64,000 nucleotides of DNA from Lysobacter soli (GTDB lineage Bacteria > Pseudomonadota > Gammaproteobacteria > Xanthomonadales > Xanthomonadaceae): contig NZ_QTJR01000012.1 of NCBI RefSeq assembly GCF_003382285.1, positions 45,458-109,457 of the forward strand, read 5' to 3'. The notes beneath the pieces are model-generated. The model ran no database searches. It was not told where the DNA came from and saw only the letters and a program-made list of their open reading frames with translations. The translations under genes and the position numbers were made by a program. Positions 57,323 to 64,000 of this stretch are shown piece by piece; position 1 is the first letter of the stretch, and every line of letters begins with the position of its first letter.

Positions 57323-57970
57323 CTCGATACCGCCGTCGCTGCCGCGCGCCGGGAAGCGGCCGTCGCGGAAGAAACCGACCGCCAGCTGCAGCGCATCGGG
57401 CGAGAACAGCAGGCCGGTATGGCTGGTGGGGATCACCACGTGGTCGGCGAGCCCCTCCAGGCGGGTTTCCTCGACGGCGACGGTGCCGTCGTTGTCGCCG
57501 TCGAAACGGCCGAAGTAGCGGCCCAGGCCCAGCGGCGTGCGGCCGGCGACCATCCCGACTGCGGCCTGCCCACGCCACGGCTGGCAGCCGCTGCGCAGCA
57601 GGCGGGCGCTGCGCCCGAGGTACGGCTTGCTCCACGCCTGCCCCGCCAGCGTCTGCGCCGCCGCGCTGCCGCGCAGGGGCGAGCCGAGGCACACGACGCG
57701 CCGTACCGGCAGATCCGGCTCGGATTCCAGCGCGGTGAGCGTCACCAACCCGCCGAGGCTATGCGCCAGCACGTGCGCCGGCCGCTTGCGAAGGCGCTGG
57801 GCCAGCATCGGCAGCGCCGCCTCCGGCCCGCCGGCGATGGTCGGGTAGCCGAACAGTTCGGTCGCGAAACCCGCCTCCTGCAGCCGCCGCGCCAGCCAGT
57901 GCATGGACAGCCGCGGCATCCAGAGGCCGTGGATCAGCAGGACCCGGCGGGGTTCGGCGTGGTCGGTCAT
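57320..57970 (-). CDS. Alpha/beta-hydrolase family protein
   Basis: A 216-residue protein with a lipase-like alpha/beta-hydrolase fold. [19 protein letters not shown] gives the oxyanion-hole HG motif; [10 protein letters not shown] is the nucleophile elbow with the catalytic Ser near residue 70. A Asp ([10 protein letters not shown]) and a His ([10 protein letters not shown]) in the last third could complete the triad. The substrate is unknown. It has no signal peptide and lies between the GNAT gene and yebC. Confidence 0.8.
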   Translation of the reverse strand: MTDHAEPRRVLLIHGLWMPRLSMHWLARRLQEAGFATELFGYPTIAGGPEAALPMLAQRLRKRPAHVLAHSLGGLVTLTALESEPDLPVRRVVCLGSPLRGSAAAQTLAGQAWSKPYLGRSARLLRSGCQPWRGQAAVGMVAGRTPLGLGRYFGRFDGDNDGTVAVEETRLEGLADHVVIPTSHTGLLFSPDALQLAVGFFRDGRFPARGSDGGIE

Positions 57971-58023
57971 GAGAGTCGGGGTGTGGGCGCCGGGGCCGGA
58001 ATCAACGGCCCGTCCCGCCAGCG

Positions 58024-58533
58024 TCAGGCCCCGCGCCGCAGGATGAACTCATGGTCGCGCGTATTGCCGACCACGAAGTCGTAATCGCCCACGTGCTCGA
58101 AGCCGTGGCGCGCATAGAACCGCTGCGCTCCGTGGTTCTCGCTCCAGACACCGATCCACAGCGTGCGTGGGCCATCGCGCAGCAGCCACGCGAGCGCCGC
58201 ATCGAACAGGCGCGAACCGCGCCCGCCGCCCTGGTGCTCCTGCAGCACGTACAGGCGTTTCAGCTCGCCGTCGCCAGGCGCGACGTCCGCATGCGGCAGC
58301 GAACACGCGCCCGCGGTGGCGTAGCCGATCGCGACGCCGCCGCGTTCCAGCAGCCACGTTGCGTACGCGGAATCTGAAAGCAACGAGGCCCACGCCGCGG
58401 GGGCGTAGGCCTCGTCGAGGAAATGCGACAGATCCTGCGGCGGATACAGATGGCCGAAGGTCTGGGTGAAGCACGTCGACGAAAGCGCCGACAGCGCCTG
58501 CGCATCCGAAACCGTCGCGCGACGCAGCTCCAT
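58024..58533 (-). CDS. GNAT-family N-acetyltransferase
   Basis: A 169-residue GNAT protein. The acetyl-CoA pyrophosphate loop is visible in LQEHQGGGRGSRLFDAAL (Q/R-x-x-G-x-G/A form), preceded by ELKRLYVL and followed by the typical GVWSENHGAQRFYARHGFEHVG. The substrate cannot be told. It starts two bases after the stop of the acidic-tail gene and is probably co-transcribed. Confidence 0.88.
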   Translation of the reverse strand: MELRRATVSDAQALSALSSTCFTQTFGHLYPPQDLSHFLDEAYAPAAWASLLSDSAYATWLLERGGVAIGYATAGACSLPHADVAPGDGELKRLYVLQEHQGGGRGSRLFDAALAWLLRDGPRTLWIGVWSENHGAQRFYARHGFEHVGDYDFVVGNTRDHEFILRRGA

Positions 58534-58535
58534 CC

Positions 58536-58811
58536 TTACTGGTCGTCCTCTTCCTCGTCCTCGTCGGACTCTTCGTCTTCCTCGTCCTCTTCGGCGTCTT
58601 CGTCCTCTTCCTCGTACTCGTCGCCGAAATCCTCACCGTCCCAGCGGAACTGGTCGTCCGGCACGAACGCCAGCGACACCACGCCGGCGACGCGCGTGCG
58701 CACCAGCCAGCCGCCGAACACCTGCGCGCGCTCGGTCACCAGGCCCGCGCCAGCGGCCGAACCGGCTTCGCCGAGGGCTTCCCACTCCAGGTCAAACGGA
58801 ACTTCGCTCAT
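58536..58811 (-). CDS. Small protein with extreme acidic C-terminal tail
   Basis: A 91-residue protein. The N-terminal 55 residues look folded (EVPFDLEWEALGEAGS, VFGGWLVRTRVAGVVSLAFV, DQFRWDG). From about residue 59 to the end it is almost only Glu and Asp, with a few Ser and Tyr. The middle part has the look of a DUF-type small domain, but no family was named. It lies three bases after aspS and before the GNAT gene, in one transcript. Confidence 0.72.
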   Translation of the reverse strand: MSEVPFDLEWEALGEAGSAAGAGLVTERAQVFGGWLVRTRVAGVVSLAFVPDDQFRWDGEDFGDEYEEEDEDAEEDEEDEESDEDEEEDDQ

Positions 58812-58814
58812 CGT

Positions 58815-60614
<1,800 letters not shown>

Positions 60615-60661
60615 GGGGGCTCCAGGTTTCGCGATCCGGCCGCGTGGCCGGAGAACTGCGC

Positions 60662-60667
60662 ATTTTA
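60662..60667 (-). promoter_or_regulatory. Candidate -10 element of aspS
   Basis: TAAAAT on the minus strand would give a leader of about 40 bases before the aspS ATG. It lies between the FmdB-like gene and aspS. The -35 is not recognisable. Confidence 0.35.
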
Positions 60668-60720
60668 GCGGCAGCCGCGGGCACCGGAGCGAGCTTCGCG
60701 CCGGTGCTCGCCCCCGAGCC

Positions 60721-61026
60721 TCAGGTGGAGGGCTTGGAGGCCGGCGTGTCCGCCTTCTTCTCCGCCGGTTTGCTCTCGGCGGGCTTGGACTCGGACTTCG
60801 GCGCCGAACCGCCGTCGCCGGCCAGGTTGCGCTTCTTGTCGCCGTCCTTCTTGAAGTCGGTCTCGTACCAGCCGCCCCCGGCAAGGCGGAACTGCGGGGC
60901 GGTCAGCTGCCGGCGCACCTGCGGTGCTCCGCAGGACGGGCAGTCGACCGGGTCGGCGTCGGACATCTTCTGCAGGCGGTCGAAGGAGTGGCCGCAGGCG
61001 GCGCATTCGAAGGCATAGATCGGCAT
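60721..61026 (-). CDS. FmdB-family zinc-ribbon protein
   Basis: A 101-residue protein. The N-terminal part is a zinc ribbon with two Cys pairs, CAACG and CPSCG, in the FmdB/CxxC_CxxC_SSSS pattern ([20 protein letters not shown]). Then comes a short W-containing stretch ([13 protein letters not shown]), and a low-complexity Lys/Ser/Pro/Glu tail (residues 65-101). The role of the family is unknown in bacteria; FmdB itself was named for a possible regulator of formamide or amide use. It precedes aspS on the same strand. Confidence 0.85.
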   Translation of the reverse strand: MPIYAFECAACGHSFDRLQKMSDADPVDCPSCGAPQVRRQLTAPQFRLAGGGWYETDFKKDGDKKRNLAGDGGSAPKSESKPAESKPAEKKADTPASKPST

Positions 61027-61238
61027 GGCACGACGGGCGTTGCAAAGTCAGGCGGGCATTCTGGCGGCGAATGCGGGGTTTTCAAGCTCCCGGGCGTTTC
61101 CCGGGGCCGCGAGCCCGCCCGCGGGCGGCCCCGCGAGCCTGATCGGCGACCGCGACAATCCCGCAACCCAGCGTCCCACGCCGCCTGCGCGCCGGGCAGG
61201 CACCCTAGACTGCGCCCTCCCCCAGGCAGGAACACGGA

Positions 61239-62135
61239 ATGGCCCCGCTGCGCATCTACCGGATCGACGCCTTCACCACCGCACGCGGCGAAGGCAACCC
61301 CGCCGGCGTGGTCGCCGACGCCCGCGGCCTCGGCGACGCGCAGATGCAGGCGATCGCCGCCGAACTGGGCCACTCCGAGACCGCCTTCGTCCTGCCTGCG
61401 CAAGGCGACGACCATGACCTCCACGTGCGTTTCTTCTCGCCAACCACCGAAGTGCCGGTGTGCGGGCACGCCACGGTCGGCGCGCACTTCGCGCTCGCAC
61501 TGGAAGGCGGCACGCGCGGCGTGCGCCGGCAGCTCACCGGCGCCGGCGTCCAGCAGGTGGAAACGCGCGAGGACGCCGACGGCATCGCGGTCCGCATCCA
61601 CCAGAACCCGCCGGCCTTCGACGAGCCCTTGTCGGATGCGCTGGTGCGCGAACTCGCCGACGCGCTGGGCCTGGCCTTCGACGAACTCGATCCACGCGGC
61701 CCGGTGCAGTTCGTGAGCACCGGCCACGGCAAGCTGATGGTGCCGATCCGCAGTCGCGAGCGGCTGCGCACGCTGCGCCCCGACATGGCGCGGCTGGCGG
61801 CGCTGGACGAGCGCACCGGCACGCGCGGCTATTTCGTTTTCACGCTCGATGTCGCGCCCGACGACGACGCGCTGACGCACGGGCGCATGTTCGCGCCGGG
61901 CATCGGCATCGAGGAAGACCCGGTGACCGGCAACGCGAACGGCCCGATGGGCGCATGGCTGGTGAAGCACGGGCTGCTGCCGGCGCGCGATGGCGAGGCG
62001 CGTTTCCGCGCCCGTCAGCGCAATGGCGCGGGGCGCGGTGGTTTCATGGACGTCGCCGTGACCGTGCGGGATGGCGAGCCGGTCGCGGTAGCGATCGAGG
62101 GGCGTGCGGTGCTGGGGGAGATGATTGAACGCTGA
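61239..62135 (+). CDS. PhzF-family isomerase/epimerase-like protein
   Basis: A 298-residue PhzF-superfamily enzyme with two diaminopimelate-epimerase-like halves. GHSETAFVL holds the catalytic Glu of PhzF; FFSPTTEVPVCGHATVGAHF and the C-terminal IEEDPVTGNANGPMGAWL are characteristic. PhzF itself isomerises a phenazine precursor; other members have various or unknown substrates, and no phenazine genes are near. It is divergent from the FmdB-like gene by 212 bases. Confidence 0.88.
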   Translation: MAPLRIYRIDAFTTARGEGNPAGVVADARGLGDAQMQAIAAELGHSETAFVLPAQGDDHDLHVRFFSPTTEVPVCGHATVGAHFALALEGGTRGVRRQLTGAGVQQVETREDADGIAVRIHQNPPAFDEPLSDALVRELADALGLAFDELDPRGPVQFVSTGHGKLMVPIRSRERLRTLRPDMARLAALDERTGTRGYFVFTLDVAPDDDALTHGRMFAPGIGIEEDPVTGNANGPMGAWLVKHGLLPARDGEARFRARQRNGAGRGGFMDVAVTVRDGEPVAVAIEGRAVLGEMIER

Positions 62136-62149
62136 GCGGCAATTTGACC

Positions 62150-62313
62150 GTCATCCCGGCGCACGCCGGGACCCAGGCCGTCACGCCATCAACCGGCCGC
62201 GGCCGCACTCGTCGTTCCAGCGAAAGCTGGAACCATCCTGATCTTGCGCGCTGCACGATCCATCAGGCGTGATGCGCCGGATGGATGGGTTCCCGCCTTC
62301 GCGGGAATGACGG
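62150..62313. repeat. Cluster of three REP-like palindromes
   Basis: The gap between the convergent phzF-like and yheS genes holds three hairpins: a CCCGGC/GCCGGG unit (62155-62170) within GTCATCCCGG... as at 21566; GTTCCAGC-GAAA-GCTGGAAC (62214-62233); and TTCCCGC-CTTC-GCGGGAA (62290-62307), the reverse of the copy at 1892. They may act as a two-way transcription barrier. Confidence 0.78.
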
Positions 62314-62348
62314 CAAAGAGTTTCAGCTGAACGCACGCGTGACAGCGA

Positions 62349-64000
<1,652 letters not shown>

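Overview
The window is GC-rich chromosomal DNA from a gammaproteobacterium of the Lysobacterales (Xanthomonadaceae), most like Lysobacter or a close relative. This rests on gene content and order: pilGHIJ-chpABC beside gshB and a tonB3-like gene, ruvCA-kup-ruvB-ybgC-tolQRAB-pal-cpoB-queEC, and yebC, aspS and an fmdB-like gene in one run. No phage, integrase, transposase, CRISPR array or plasmid function was seen. The content is mostly housekeeping.

Layout. 1-5529: the N-terminal end of a response regulator, a DUF486 membrane protein, a DUF962 protein, mazG, the overlapping nudE-cysQ pair, then bioA-rsmE. 5555-7050: a small membrane protein and a multi-pass acyltransferase-like protein. 7062-19249: the Pil-Chp chemosensory system of type IV pili, minus strand, transcribed pilG-pilH-pilI-pilJ-chpA-chpB-chpC. 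19630-21511: gshB and a TonB-like gene on the plus strand. 21719-27735: tsaB, a YoaA-type helicase, a TPR lipoprotein and mrcB (minus). 27865-34967: a two-domain glycosyltransferase (plus), a membrane-anchored TPR-like protein and relA (minus), and two tandem exported paralogs (plus). 34974-41538: hrpA (minus), dps and recQ (plus). 41644-44685: a patchy accessory stretch with an intact and a frameshifted GFA-family gene, a visibly less GC-rich spacer, two tandem paralogs of unknown function, hupB and a tiny ORF. 44983-61026: a long minus-strand run of tRNA-Lys, queC, queE, cpoB, pal, tolB, tolA, tolR, tolQ, ybgC, ruvB, kup, ruvA, ruvC, yebC, a hydrolase, a GNAT protein, an acidic-tailed protein, aspS and the FmdB-like protein. 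61239-64000: a PhzF-like enzyme (plus), a REP cluster, and the end of a YheS-type ABC-F gene (minus).

How the genes work together. PilJ (receptor), PilI and ChpC (CheW adaptors), ChpA (multi-HPt kinase), and PilG and PilH (receivers) make a chemosensory circuit for twitching motility. The locus has no pilK (CheR) gene, and the ChpB methylesterase domain has lost its catalytic Ser and His and probably Asp, so the methylation-adaptation arm looks dismantled. TolQRAB-Pal-CpoB with YbgC is the envelope-constriction machine, and MrcB is its peptidoglycan synthase partner. RuvABC resolves Holliday junctions; kup separates ruvA from ruvB. QueE and QueC belong to queuosine synthesis.

Main observations: the apparently catalytically dead ChpB with the missing pilK; three genes (bioA, recQ, queE) whose -10-like hexamer lies exactly six bases before the ATG, which suggests leaderless mRNAs; the frameshifted GFA paralog; two tandem families of unknown function; a perfect 15-bp hairpin after hupB; and several REP-like palindromes, one of which overlaps a possible mazG start. 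I found no convincing wholly new multi-gene system.
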